Shown piece by piece: positions 17,251 through 25,215 of a DNA stretch of 64,000 nt. Below the pieces are notes generated by a model. That model did not search any database. It saw nothing but the letters and a program-made list of their open reading frames with translations, and was not told where the DNA came from. Numbering within the stretch: position 1 is the stretch's first letter; the number at the start of each line of letters is the position of its first letter. The position numbers were made by a program, and so were the translations under genes. Source of the stretch: Kutzneria buriramensis (lineage in GTDB: Bacteria; Actinomycetota; Actinomycetes; Mycobacteriales; Pseudonocardiaceae); NCBI RefSeq assembly GCF_003387475.1, contig NZ_QUNO01000007.1, positions 434,001 to 498,000 of the forward strand, written 5' to 3'.

Positions 17251-17346
17251 GATTCTCTGTTCCCGCAGGTCAGGTGCGCTGTCTACAGTGGTCGCGGGTC
17301 GCACTAGCATGTGAGGGTCAGTGGTTCGAGTCTTCTCAGCTCCACA
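17251..17346 (+). other. Candidate attachment-site scar: degenerate tmRNA/tRNA 3' end with element-type flank
   Basis: Bases 17301-17346 resemble the 3' end of a tmRNA or tRNA: a TTCGAGT T-loop followed by CAGCTCCA, which is the usual tmRNA acceptor 3' strand. The T-stem is imperfect and no matching 5' half lies upstream. A rho-independent terminator follows at 17368. Upstream, 17251-17273 matches in 22 of 23 positions the sequence bordering the tRNA-Pro scar at 47.5 kb, as if both came from related integrative elements. Integrases of such elements use tRNA or tmRNA 3' ends as att sites. Confidence 0.55.
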
Positions 17347-17367
17347 ATTGTTGAATACATTGGATAC

Positions 17368-17411
17368 GCCTCCTGACCTGGGAAAACCAGGACCGGGGGC
17401 GATCTTTTTTT
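17368..17411 (+). terminator. Rho-independent terminator
   Basis: A GC-rich stem of about 14 pairs with two mismatches around a GAAAA-type loop is followed by a run of seven T. It directly follows the tmRNA/tRNA-like 3' end and is probably that RNA gene's original terminator. Confidence 0.82.
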
Positions 17412-17458
17412 ATCTGTCCCAAGTGGACGGTTGATGACGCTGCTCGGTTGCCCCGGTG

Positions 17459-18232
17459 TCAGGGCTTTGCGGCCTTTCGATCGATCGCGTTGAGGTAGCC
17501 CACGAGTGCGACGATCGAGGCGGTCAGCGCCAGGGTGACCGGACCGGTGCCCCAGTGCGGTCCGTCGGTCGCGGCGGGCAGGGCGAGCCAGTCCGAAAAG
17601 GACGCTCCGAGTGGCCGGGTGATGATATAGGCGAACCAGAACGCGAGGATCGAGTTGAGTCGGAACCAGCGGTGGGCCACCAGCGGCACGGCGATCACGA
17701 CGGCGAACAGCACGCCCGAGGCAAGGTAGCCCAGGTGCAGCGTCGTGGCCGTCAGGTCGCCGGTCGCGGTGCCGAGGGCGAAGGTGACCAGCACTGTGGC
17801 CCAGTAGAACCGCTCGCGGCGAGGCGTGTGGATGCCGTGGATCGACAGGGTCTTTTCCCAGGTGTACCACCAGATGAAGATCACGGCGAGCAGGGCGAGG
17901 AAGAACGTGGCCGACGCGAGGAACGGCACTCCGAGTCCGTAGCGCGCCACATCGGCGGCCATGGTGCCGAATACGGCGACCATGACCACGGCGAACCAGT
18001 AGATCCACGGCACGTACCGGCGTGCCCGGAACTGCAGTACCAGGGCAACGACGAGTCCGACGACGCCGATGGCCAGGGCGAGCACCGGGTCCAGGTTCAG
18101 GAACAGGTAGTCCGATGCGGTTTCGCCCATGCCGGTGGTGAGTACTTTGGTGACCCAGAACACGGCGGTCACTTCTGGCACCTTGATCGCGGAGCGCAGC
18201 TGCTGATCTTGCTGAGGTCTTGTGGTGTCCAT
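17459..18232 (-). CDS. COG4705-like multi-pass membrane protein
   Basis: 257 residues with seven or eight predicted membrane segments. The opening KVPEVTAVFWVTKVLTTGMGETASDYL and the central TGDLTATTLHLGYLASGVLF belong to the uncharacterised membrane-anchored COG4705 group. These have internal repeat character and acidic residues next to membrane segments. Function is unknown; manganese or other divalent ions have been suggested for related proteins, but nothing here shows it. It is monocistronic, with the start at ATG 18232. Confidence 0.8.
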   Translation of the reverse strand: MDTTRPQQDQQLRSAIKVPEVTAVFWVTKVLTTGMGETASDYLFLNLDPVLALAIGVVGLVVALVLQFRARRYVPWIYWFAVVMVAVFGTMAADVARYGLGVPFLASATFFLALLAVIFIWWYTWEKTLSIHGIHTPRRERFYWATVLVTFALGTATGDLTATTLHLGYLASGVLFAVVIAVPLVAHRWFRLNSILAFWFAYIITRPLGASFSDWLALPAATDGPHWGTGPVTLALTASIVALVGYLNAIDRKAAKP

Positions 18233-18346
18233 GATTCTGGCCGTCGCCTTCTCAGGTGGGATCCGGCGCGTTCCACGGCACGGTGGACGACGCCCGGACG
18301 GGTGCGGAGGATTTCGGTGACGTAGTGGCGGGGCGGCGTGAACCGC

Positions 18347-18490
18347 TCAGCGAGCGAGGGTTTCGAGCTTCTTCAGCGACTTGTCGACGGTGCGGTTAGG
18401 GACTTCGTGAACACCGCGCCCATCGGGCCGTCGATCATCCCGCCGTCCACGGTGGCGCAGCGTGTGCCTCGACGGTGCGCATGGCTTCTC
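18347..18490 (-). pseudogene. Frameshifted C-terminal fragment, possibly SRPBCC-type
   Basis: Three minus-strand frames have to be joined to give a continuous peptide ending MGAVFTKSL...TVDKSLKKLETLAR. This resembles the C-terminal helix of SRPBCC (polyketide cyclase/START-like) proteins. The identification is weak. Confidence 0.3.
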
Positions 18491-18531
18491 CTCTGTGACT
18501 TCGTGGCTGTTGTGGTGGAGCTGGGAAACGT

Positions 18532-19740
18532 TCAGGGTGCGGGAGGCGCCGTAGGCCGGAAGCGAGCCGTCGCCGTCGCGACGGCGGCGAGCACGGCGAC
18601 GGCCGCGCCGAATCCCACGCCTGCCGTGCGCAGGCCGACCAGCTGCGCTGCCAGGCCCTCTCCCACGACTGGCGCGGAGATGGCGACGTAGGCGACGACG
18701 AAGAAGCTGGACGCGATCTCGGCGCGTCGGTCGGGTGGGCTTGCCGCGGTCAGCAGCGCGAGCGTGGCGCGGAAGGTGGTGCCCTGGCCGAGCCCGGCGA
18801 GGGTCGTGGCGACGAGCAGGAGAGTGAGCGACCCGACCGCGAGGGCTCCCGCGAGTACCAGCGCGCCGAGGGCCAGGGTGCCCGATCCCACCGGCAGTGC
18901 GCGCTCGCGCAGCCGCGGGACCAGGACGGCCTGGCCGAAGGTCGACGCCACGAGCAGCCAGCAGACCAGGAGGCCGGCCGGCGCGGGGTCGGGGACGGCG
19001 AGCAGGGTGCGCAGGAACAGCGGTGTCACGGCGGTGAACAGGCCCAGCACGGCGAAACTGGCGAAACCGGCGACCGCGGCCCCGACGAAGGTCGCCCGCA
19101 TCGCAGTGGGCACCGACAGGCGCGCGATGCGCAGTTCGCGCGGGCTGCGGGCGGTGACGGGCTCGGGTATCGCCCGGATGCCCCAGCCCACCGCGACGAC
19201 CAGCAGCAGGTGGACCAGGAAGGGCAGGCACAGCGGGGCGGGTGCGTACTGCGCCAGGAGACCGGACACGAGCGGTCCCGCGCCGAGCCCGCCCATGTTG
19301 GCCACCGCCGCGACCAGCGTCGCCCGGCCACGGTCGTCGTCGAAGTCGACGAGTGTGGCCGTCGCGGTGCCGGTGAAGATGCCCGCCGACAGCCCGGACA
19401 GCAGTCGCGCCGCGATCAGCGTCCCGACGTCGTCGGCGACCAGGAACAGGATCGCGCTCGACGCGGCGCAGGCCAGGCCGGGCAGCAGGGTGCGCCGTCG
19501 CCCGATCACGTCCGACGCGCGGCCGACGAGCAGGAGCGCGGTCAGGACGCCGACCGCGTAGGCGGCGAAGACCACGGTCGTGGTGAGCGTCGAGAAGCCC
19601 ATTGCGCGCTGGTAGAGCGGGTACAGCGGAGTGGGCATGGTGGTGCCGGACATCGTCACGGCGAAGGCCGCCGCGACGATCCGGAACGCCGTCCGGCGCG
19701 ACGTCACCGGTCGCGATCGACCGACTGGACCGGCTCGCAT
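18532..19740 (-). CDS. MFS transporter, drug-efflux type
   Basis: 402 residues from ATG 19740, with twelve predicted helices. The MFS loop motif between TM2 and TM3 is present (GRASDVIGRRRTLLPGL), as is the TM4-TM5 part with RLLSGLSAGIFTGTATATLVD. The protein most resembles actinobacterial 12-TM efflux pumps of the DHA1 type that sit beside a TetR gene. Its divergent neighbour is a TetR gene that has decayed, but an intact palindromic operator (19792-19806) remains in the shared promoter. Expression may therefore be constitutive or under a surviving TetR paralogue. The start choice leaves about 50 bases to that operator. Confidence 0.9.
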   Translation of the reverse strand: MRAGPVGRSRPVTSRRTAFRIVAAAFAVTMSGTTMPTPLYPLYQRAMGFSTLTTTVVFAAYAVGVLTALLLVGRASDVIGRRRTLLPGLACAASSAILFLVADDVGTLIAARLLSGLSAGIFTGTATATLVDFDDDRGRATLVAAVANMGGLGAGPLVSGLLAQYAPAPLCLPFLVHLLLVVAVGWGIRAIPEPVTARSPRELRIARLSVPTAMRATFVGAAVAGFASFAVLGLFTAVTPLFLRTLLAVPDPAPAGLLVCWLLVASTFGQAVLVPRLRERALPVGSGTLALGALVLAGALAVGSLTLLLVATTLAGLGQGTTFRATLALLTAASPPDRRAEIASSFFVVAYVAISAPVVGEGLAAQLVGLRTAGVGFGAAVAVLAAVATATARFRPTAPPAP

Positions 19741-19791
19741 GCGACTCCTCGCTCGGCCCGCCGCGGCGGCCACTCGGCAGGAACAATTTAT

Positions 19792-19806
19792 GGCTACGTT
19801 GTAGCC
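19792..19806. promoter_or_regulatory. TetR operator (6-3-6 palindrome)
   Basis: GGCTAC-GTT-GTAGCC lies between the MFS gene (minus) and the TetR pseudogene (plus). It has the same GGNNAC-N3-GTNNCC architecture as the sites at 20582-20596 and 26903-26917. Confidence 0.78.
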
Positions 19807-19838
19807 GATATTGTCGGTGCGGTCAATCCTGGACGCAC

Positions 19839-20537
19839 TTGACGCGTGTCACCATCCCCGAACAGCTGCGGCGCGACCTCGGCCGGCCGACCCGCCCAGG
19901 CCGCCCGGCGCTGCCCCGCAAGCAGATCGTCGCGGCGGCGCCGGCGACGATCCTCGATGAAGAAGGCGTCGACGCGCTGTCCCGGCGCTCCTTGACCCGG
20001 CGCTGGAGTCGAGCACGGCGACGCTGTGCCGGTACTTCGAAAGCCGCGCGGACCTGCTCGTGCAGGTGGTCGACCGCATCTTCGGCGAGATCGACGTCGA
20101 CCCGGGATAGGTGGCGGCCTGGCAGGACGCGTGCGGCGCATCGGCCATCGCGATGTTCGGGGTGCTGTGCAGGCGCCGCAACGCGGCCCCGCTGATCGGC
20201 GAGCGCGTCCCTGTCGGCTCCCACGCCATGCTGCACCGCGAGCGCGCCCTGGTACTCCTGCTCGCCGCGGGGTTCTAGCCCGCACTGGCGGCACGGGCCT
20301 CCATCACCCTGGCCCGGCACTTCCTCGGCTTCGCGCAACCGAACCAGGACGCCGCCGCCCAGCGCTGCGAGGACACCGCCGTGTCCGCCCGGCTACACCG
20401 ACTGAACCTGGACCGGTTCCCCGCCACGGTCACCGTCGCCGACGGTGACCGTGGAGGATGGGGACGAGTTCGAATTCGGGTTGCGGCTGACCATCAGCGG
20501 CCCGGAGGCGGCCCGGACTGGCGAAGCCCGCGACTGA
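19839..20537 (+). pseudogene. Degenerate TetR-family regulator (TetR_C_1 type)
   Basis: The N-terminal part begins at TTG 19839 (TRVTIPEQLRRDLGRP) and shows the start of an HTH (ILDEEGVDALSRRSL). A frameshift near 20000 is needed to continue into STATLCRYFESRADLLVQVV, the recognition helix and following helix. In-frame stops occur at 20108 (TAG) and 20276 (TAG), and another frame change precedes the tail DEFEFGLRLTISG, the C-terminal signature of this TetR subgroup. The intact paralogue at 26958-27647 ends with EDEFTFGLELIVDG. The gene cannot produce a working repressor, yet its operators on both sides are intact. Confidence 0.85.
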
Positions 20538-20580
20538 CCGGGCGGCGTGCCGGCCGGATCCTTGACCGTGCCACACATTA

Positions 20581-20597
20581 CGGATACGGTGTATCCG
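20581..20597. promoter_or_regulatory. TetR operator (7-3-7 palindrome)
   Basis: CGGATAC-GGT-GTATCCG is perfect over 17 bases and lies just downstream of the dead TetR gene, ahead of the short ORF and DoxX-like gene. Its core matches the architecture of the site at 19792. Confidence 0.78.
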
Positions 20598-20633
20598 AAA
20601 ATCGCTTCCGGAGGCGCCGGTGCGTTCGACGGT

Positions 20634-20774
20634 GTGACCGTCGACGCGGTGATCGAGGGCGGAACCGTGCTCGCCGCCGTCACCCTTCCGTCCGAAGTGG
20701 ACGAACCGAAGGTGGCGGCGACCCTCGCCCGCTACACCGTGCCCACCCGCCTGACATTTCAAGGAAACTCATGA
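20634..20774 (+). CDS. Short hypothetical ORF coupled to the DoxX-like gene
   Basis: 46 residues if started at GTG 20634; the frame extends to 20547, but that would place the operator inside the gene. The product (start VTVDAVIEGGTVLAAV, end PTRLTFQGNS) matches no family I know, and it may be the tail of a damaged gene. GGAGG at 20609-20614 precedes a GTG in another frame that stops after five codons, which suggests a frameshift. Its stop overlaps the next start as ATGA. Confidence 0.3.
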   Translation: MTVDAVIEGGTVLAAVTLPSEVDEPKVAATLARYTVPTRLTFQGNS

Positions 20775-21121
20775 CCGTCCTGATCGTCCTGTCCGCCCTC
20801 GTGGCGGTTGTCTTCCTTCTCTCCGGCGCGGCCAGCCTGTTCGCGCTTGCGCCCATGCGGGAACGCGCTGCGCACATCGGGTTCTCCGTCACCGCCTACC
20901 GTGGCATCGGTGCGTTGCAGATCGCCGGAGCCGCCGGGCTCCTGCTCGGCTTGGCCGTGCCGGTCCTCGGCGCGCTGGCCGGCACCGGCCTGCTCCTCCT
21001 GCTCGCCGGCGCCGTCATCACGCACATGCGCAACCACGACCGAGGCCGCGACCTCGTCCCAGCGATTGTCTGCGCAGTGCTCGTCGCCGGCTACCTCGTG
21101 GCCCTCGGGGTGTCGCGGTAA
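20771..21121 (+). CDS. DoxX-like small integral membrane protein
   Basis: 116 residues with four hydrophobic segments and the DoxX-type core YRGIGALQIAGAAGLLLG followed by VPVLGALAGTGLLLLLAGAV. The His- and Arg-rich loop HMRNHDRGRD precedes the last helix. Such proteins often accompany oxidoreductases or antibiotic-type monooxygenases under TetR control. The start overlaps the preceding ORF by ATGA, so the two are translationally coupled. The next gene, three bases downstream, is a monooxygenase relic, so this was probably part of a TetR-controlled redox operon. Confidence 0.78.
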   Translation: MTVLIVLSALVAVVFLLSGAASLFALAPMRERAAHIGFSVTAYRGIGALQIAGAAGLLLGLAVPVLGALAGTGLLLLLAGAVITHMRNHDRGRDLVPAIVCAVLVAGYLVALGVSR

Positions 21122-21123
21122 AG

Positions 21124-21766
21124 GTGCCCGTCGTCATCGTCGGGGCGGGCCCGATCGGGCTGGCCGGGGAGTTCGCTGCCCTCTCCCGGCCCTGCCACGG
21201 GCTGCGACTACTCGACCCGGACCTGCGGGTGCTGGCCGAGTTCCGCCGTTCCCCGGCCGCCACGGCTACCCGGAGGCGAACATGTTCGACCAACCCGACC
21301 TGGAACAGTTGCCCTGCACCGGCTTGGCCGGGCTCGACGGCTTCACGCTGCGCGGCAACACCGAGGTCACTGGCATCGCGCAGGACGAGACTGGCGCGCG
21401 GGTCGAGATGACCGACCGCGGCACCGATGCGCGCGAGACGATCCACGCGGAGCACGTCCTAGGCTGCGACGGCGCCAACAGTCTCACCCGGACGGCGATC
21501 GGCGCGACGCTGGCCGACCTGAAGTTCGACCGGCGCTGGCTCGTGGTCGACATCGCCACCACCGCCGACCTCGGCCAGTGGGAAGGCGTGCACCAGGTCT
21601 GCGACGCGCGCCGAGCCGCGACCTACATGCGCTTCGGGAAGACGCGCTATCGCTGGGAATCCCGGCTGCTGCCGGGGGAGACCGGCGACGACTTCCACAG
21701 TCTGGACCGGCTGTACCCGCTGATCGCGCCGTGGACCAAGGACATCCCGGCCGGCGACCTGGAGAT
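21124..21766 (+). pseudogene. Truncated FAD-dependent aromatic monooxygenase (MhpA/PheA-like)
   Basis: The Rossmann start VVIVGAGPIGLAGEFAAL is in one frame. After a deletion and a frame change near 21245 the protein continues as MFDQPDLEQL ... GCDGANSLTRTAIG, the family's second FAD region with its Asp-Gly motif, and reaches LIAPWTKDIPAGDLEIVRG. There it stops abruptly against an integrase fragment of opposite orientation. The C-terminal half, with the GD motif and thioredoxin-like domain, is missing. The family hydroxylates phenolic rings using NAD(P)H and O2. Confidence 0.85.
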
Positions 21767-21991
21767 CGTTCGCGGATCCAGATCCAGCGACCGGAACCGT
21801 CGCCCTGTCCACTCGACTACCGCAACCGCGCTGTCGGCCGGATCGATCCACACCCGCCGGCGTAGATCCACCTCCAATCCGGTGGCATAGGCCGCAGCGT
21901 CACGCCGCGAGCCAAATCCGGACACCGACCGAACGCCGAAACCGTGCTGTCGATACCTCACGCGCCACGACCTGCTGCCACAGTGCCGCAC
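21767..21991 (-). pseudogene. N-terminal fragment of an AICE-type tyrosine recombinase
   Basis: The peptide SWRVRYRQHGFGVRSVSGF...SRRDAAAYATGLEVDLRRRV...WIDPADS...WTGRRFRSLDLDPRT matches the N-terminal AP2-like/SAM-like part of actinobacterial site-specific integrases. These typically read VRYR...F.TK.EA.AY...VE.D..RG.WIDP. The catalytic Arg-His-Tyr domain is absent; the frame runs into the antisense of the monooxygenase relic. Confidence 0.78.
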
Positions 21992-22341
21992 TCACGCCAC
22001 AACGACCTCCCGCACCTAAGATGTGGACAACGAGGCGTTGGCCCGCAACGGGTGTAGTTTCCCGGCGCAGACGTCTCCAACACCGCCCCCCAGACACCAC
22101 CACGCAGGCGATCGATCGCCATCCACGCCGTGCAGATCGAAGACTTTGCGGATCAGACCGCATAGGCCGGCGACCTACCGGCTGGCTGCGACGTTGTCCG
22201 GGCGGTGCGTACCAACGCGACATGCCGGCGCGTTCCAACAGTTCGGCGGTCGCCTCCCACAGGCGTCGCAACAAAATTCTGCTGTCCGGCACCTGTTTGT
22301 TTCGCGATTCTGACACCGGTGGCGTCCGTGGGAGCGGTTGA
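21992..22341. other. Gap with a possible SDR tail
   Basis: No intact gene. On the minus strand near 22230-22290 the peptide LLRRLWEATAELLERAGM resembles the C-terminal helix of short-chain dehydrogenases (LW..SEEL), but nothing upstream supports it. Confidence 0.35.
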
Positions 22342-23382
22342 TCAGTTGACCGGCAGGTCGCCGCGATGTGGCTGGACGAGGGCGGTCTTGAGGGCGTTGA
22401 TCAGGCTGGCGCGGAAGCCGATCATGCTGGCGGCATTCCCGCGCAGCAGGTCGGCGCTGTGGTACATGCCGGGGACCTCGACGAGTTCGCAGGCGACCCC
22501 GGCCTGGTTGAGCCGGTGGGCGTAGTCGATGTCTTCGGTGTGGAAGAGATCGAGGTCACCGACGCCGATCCAGGCCGCTGGCAGTCCGGTGAGGTTACTG
22601 CGGCGGGCGGCCGCGATGTAGGGGCGATCATCGGCGTACGCGGGTGGGCGGCCGAGGTAGCAGGTCCAGCCGAAGCGGTTCGATTTGTAGGTCCAGGGCG
22701 GCAGGAACGGGATGCTGGGCGTGGGCCGCAGGACGGTGCGGTCGTCCAGCATGGGATACACGAGTGCCTGGAAGGCGACCGGCACGCCCGTGTCGGTGGC
22801 GCGCTGGGCGAGGGTGGCGGCCAGGCCGCCACCGGCGCTCTCGCCGCCGACGGCGATGCGGTCTGGGTGGACGCCGAGGTCCTCGGCGTGGTCGTGCAGC
22901 CAGCGCAGCGCGTGGTAGCAGTCGTCCAGGCCGGCGGGATAGGGGTTTTCCGGAGCCAGGCGGTAGTCGACGCTGATCACGAGAATGCCGAGCTCAGCCG
23001 CGACCCGGCTGCACCAGCCATGGGCCATGTCTGCGGCGCCGATGATGGTGCCGCCACCGTGTATCCACAGCAGGGCTGCGCTGGGCGTGCTGCGATCCGG
23101 GGTCTGGTAGCTCAGTACGGTCACCGGTGCGCCGCTGGCCGGGACTGGCACTGTGTGGGTGTCGCACCGCACGCCGGGGCGAAGGGTGCCGCCCGGGAGG
23201 TTCCGGCGGCGGGCGATGGCCAGGGCGGTGGTGTTGGTGACGCTCAGCGGCAGATAGAGCAGCGGGTGCCGAAGTCTAGGCGCCACAGGGGCGAGCGCGC
23301 GACGACGTGCGGCTATGCCGCGCGCGGTGGCCGCCACGGTCGCGGCGACGGTCAGCCCGCCGAGGACGGAAAGCAAGGTCAT
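22342..23382 (-). CDS. HSL-family alpha/beta hydrolase (acetyl-esterase type)
   Basis: 346 residues from ATG 23382, with AGGAG six bases upstream. An N-terminal hydrophobic stretch (LLSVLGGLTVAATVAATA) suggests a membrane anchor. The HSL signature is complete: the oxyanion-hole HGGG (LWIHGGGTIIG), nucleophile GESAGG, then GDLDLF for the acidic residue and MYHSADLL for the histidine. Family members hydrolyse short- to medium-chain esters. It is transcribed alone; the region upstream holds the relics of an aldo/keto reductase and an amidohydrolase. Confidence 0.92.
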   Translation of the reverse strand: MTLLSVLGGLTVAATVAATARGIAARRRALAPVAPRLRHPLLYLPLSVTNTTALAIARRRNLPGGTLRPGVRCDTHTVPVPASGAPVTVLSYQTPDRSTPSAALLWIHGGGTIIGAADMAHGWCSRVAAELGILVISVDYRLAPENPYPAGLDDCYHALRWLHDHAEDLGVHPDRIAVGGESAGGGLAATLAQRATDTGVPVAFQALVYPMLDDRTVLRPTPSIPFLPPWTYKSNRFGWTCYLGRPPAYADDRPYIAAARRSNLTGLPAAWIGVGDLDLFHTEDIDYAHRLNQAGVACELVEVPGMYHSADLLRGNAASMIGFRASLINALKTALVQPHRGDLPVN

Positions 23383-23405
23383 GTGCTGCTCCTGGTGGTG
23401 GCAGG

Positions 23406-23625
23406 TCACGGGATCACTGAACTGGCTTCGGTGAGCTGACGCAGTTCCTCGCCGGTAAGCCGCACATCTGCGACGTTGAGCAGACCGGTGAGCTGTCCGG
23501 GATTGCGGCGCTGGCGAGCGGGGCGGCGATGTGGGGCTGGGCCGTCAGCCACGCCAGTGGGACAGCCGCGACGCTCGTCACGTGTGTGGCCGCGATCTGG
23601 TCGACCGACGAGTCCTGCGCCGACG
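23406..23625 (-). pseudogene. C-terminal fragment of an aldo/keto reductase
   Basis: The peptide AATHVTSVAAVPLAWLTAQP...APLASA followed, after a frameshift, by QLTGLLNVADVRLTGEELRQ and LTEASSVIP is the C-terminal fold of aldo/keto reductases that use the pattern AS..NPEQL..LL.VADVRLT.EEL. The N-terminal barrel and the catalytic Asp-Tyr-Lys-His set are missing. Confidence 0.75.
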
Positions 23626-23731
23626 GCGGCGATGGTGTCGCCGTCGATCAGGATGTCGGCGCGTTCGTTGTGTCGGGCCGGTGCGGTGCCATGGCGATGA
23701 CCTGCGCACCGTGCAGCAGGACGCGGTTCAT
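23626..23731 (-). pseudogene. N-terminal fragment of an amidohydrolase
   Basis: It starts at ATG 23731, overlapping the monooxygenase stop as ATGA. It reads MNRVLLHGAQVIAMAPHRPD, frameshifts, then continues ADILIDGDTIAAVGAG. This is the small beta-sandwich opening of the metal-dependent amidohydrolase superfamily. It then joins the aldo/keto reductase tail. It was probably the fourth gene of the operon above it. Confidence 0.72.
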
Positions 23732-25215
23732 CCGGCCACCTCGGGAGTCAGGGTGCGCACGGCGGTGCGGGTCGAGGCGAGGAAGTCGCGGGTCGCGATG
23801 TGTCCGAGGTAGCCGTCGGGCCGGACGAGCAGCAGCGTGTCCCCCTCGATCCCGTAGCTGCGGCGGAAGCTGCCTGGTCCGTCGACGGTGATCCGCCGCA
23901 GCGGCGCTCCCGCGGCGGGCCAGCCGAGTTCGTCGCTCGCCGCGGCGGCCTGCGGGCCGTACGCGACCAGGGTGAAGTGCGGCCCCCGGAAGGTGTCGAA
24001 CAGCCGCGAGCCGCCCAGGTCGGCGTCCGGTGCCCGGTCGCCGACCTGCAGCGTCGTCGTGCGGTCGGCTCCGGCCGGGGCGAGCGGGCCGTCGTGGTAG
24101 GTCAGCGACAGCTGTTGTTCGTCCTTGCCGCGGCGCAGGCTCGACGGGTCGAGCTTGGCGAGGCCTTCGTACTTCTTCGTGGACAGGCCGAGCACGCCGG
24201 CGGCGATCGGCAGGCGTTCGGCTTCGTAGCTGTCCAGCAGCCGCGGGTCGGCTCCGGCGAGGACCTGGGCGAGCTTCCAGCCGAGGTTGTAGGCGTCCTG
24301 GATGCCGGTGTTGAGGCCTTGGGCGCCGGCGGGGGTGTGCACGTGGGCGGCGTCGCCGGCGAGGAAGACCCGGCCGCGGCGGTAGGCCTCGACCAGGCGG
24401 ATGTTGGGCCGGAACACCGACCGCCACTGGATGTCGCGCACGGCGATGTGCCGGTTGCGGGTGTGGGCCTGGATCCGCCGGGTGATCGCTTCTTCGCCCT
24501 CGGGCGGTTCCTCGTCCGGGGCAAGCCGGATCATCCACTGGTACACGTCGGTGTGCGGTAGCGGGCAGGCGCCGGTGAACCGGCCCTTTGCTCCCGGCCA
24601 CACGTGCCAGCGGTCGCGGGACAGGCCGGTGGTGACGGCGTCGACGATCAATATCCGGTCCTGGTCGTCGGTCTCGCCGAGGAACCCCAGCTCGAGGTGT
24701 TTGCGGACGGCGCTGGCCCCGCCGTCGGCGCCCACGAGGTAGCGGGCGGTGATCCGTTCGGGGCCGTCGTCGCCGAGCACGGTCGCGGTGACCGACGTGT
24801 CATCCTGGTCGAACCCGGTGAGTTCGCGGCCGTATTCGACCTTGCCGCCGAGTTGCTCGAGGCGGTCGTGCAGCACGCTGTCGGTGCGGTACTGGGGCAT
24901 CAGCCGCGTGTTCGGGTACGGGACGTCGGTGGTGCGGTCGCGGTTGCGGAACATCCGCCACGGCACGGCAAGCGGACCCAGGTGAATACCCAGGCGGGGG
25001 TAGTCGCTGCTGCCGGCGAGGATGTCGTCGAGCACGCCGAGGTCGTCGAACACCTCCAGGGTCCGCGGCTGGATGCCTTTGGCGCGGGAGCCTTCGAAGG
25101 AGTGCGGGGCCTTGTCGACGATCCGGACGGCCAGGCCGCGGCGGGCCAGGTCGATGGCGAGGGTGGTGCCGGCCGGGCCGGCGCCGGCGATCAGGACGTC
25201 AAGGGTTTCGTTCAT
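23728..25215 (-). CDS. FAD-dependent aromatic-ring monooxygenase
   Basis: 495 residues. The dinucleotide fold opens with VLIAGAGPAGTTLAIDLARRG. The Asp-Gly motif appears as YLVGADGGASAVRKHL, and the second FAD motif as GRVFLAGDAAHVHTPAGAQG followed by LNTGIQDAYNLGWKLA. A thioredoxin-like C-terminal domain (about 390-495) is present, as in PheA/MhpA/rifampicin-monooxygenase-like enzymes. They hydroxylate phenolic or quinone substrates with NAD(P)H and O2. The start overlaps the upstream hydrolase by ATGA and the stop overlaps the amidohydrolase relic by ATGA, so it sits in a tight operon with two alpha/beta hydrolases. That suggests ring hydroxylation followed by hydrolysis. Confidence 0.93.
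   Translation of the reverse strand: MNETLDVLIAGAGPAGTTLAIDLARRGLAVRIVDKAPHSFEGSRAKGIQPRTLEVFDDLGVLDDILAGSSDYPRLGIHLGPLAVPWRMFRNRDRTTDVPYPNTRLMPQYRTDSVLHDRLEQLGGKVEYGRELTGFDQDDTSVTATVLGDDGPERITARYLVGADGGASAVRKHLELGFLGETDDQDRILIVDAVTTGLSRDRWHVWPGAKGRFTGACPLPHTDVYQWMIRLAPDEEPPEGEEAITRRIQAHTRNRHIAVRDIQWRSVFRPNIRLVEAYRRGRVFLAGDAAHVHTPAGAQGLNTGIQDAYNLGWKLAQVLAGADPRLLDSYEAERLPIAAGVLGLSTKKYEGLAKLDPSSLRRGKDEQQLSLTYHDGPLAPAGADRTTTLQVGDRAPDADLGGSRLFDTFRGPHFTLVAYGPQAAAASDELGWPAAGAPLRRITVDGPGSFRRSYGIEGDTLLLVRPDGYLGHIATRDFLASTRTAVRTLTPEVAG

Noticed and set aside
17251-17346. Complete functional tRNA or tmRNA gene
   Set aside because: No complementary 5' acceptor strand or D-arm is found at the required distance, and the T-stem has mismatches.
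18347-19786. 479-codon Arg-rich frame on the minus strand
   Set aside because: It is an alternate frame of the MFS transporter gene, whose own frame gives twelve membrane helices.
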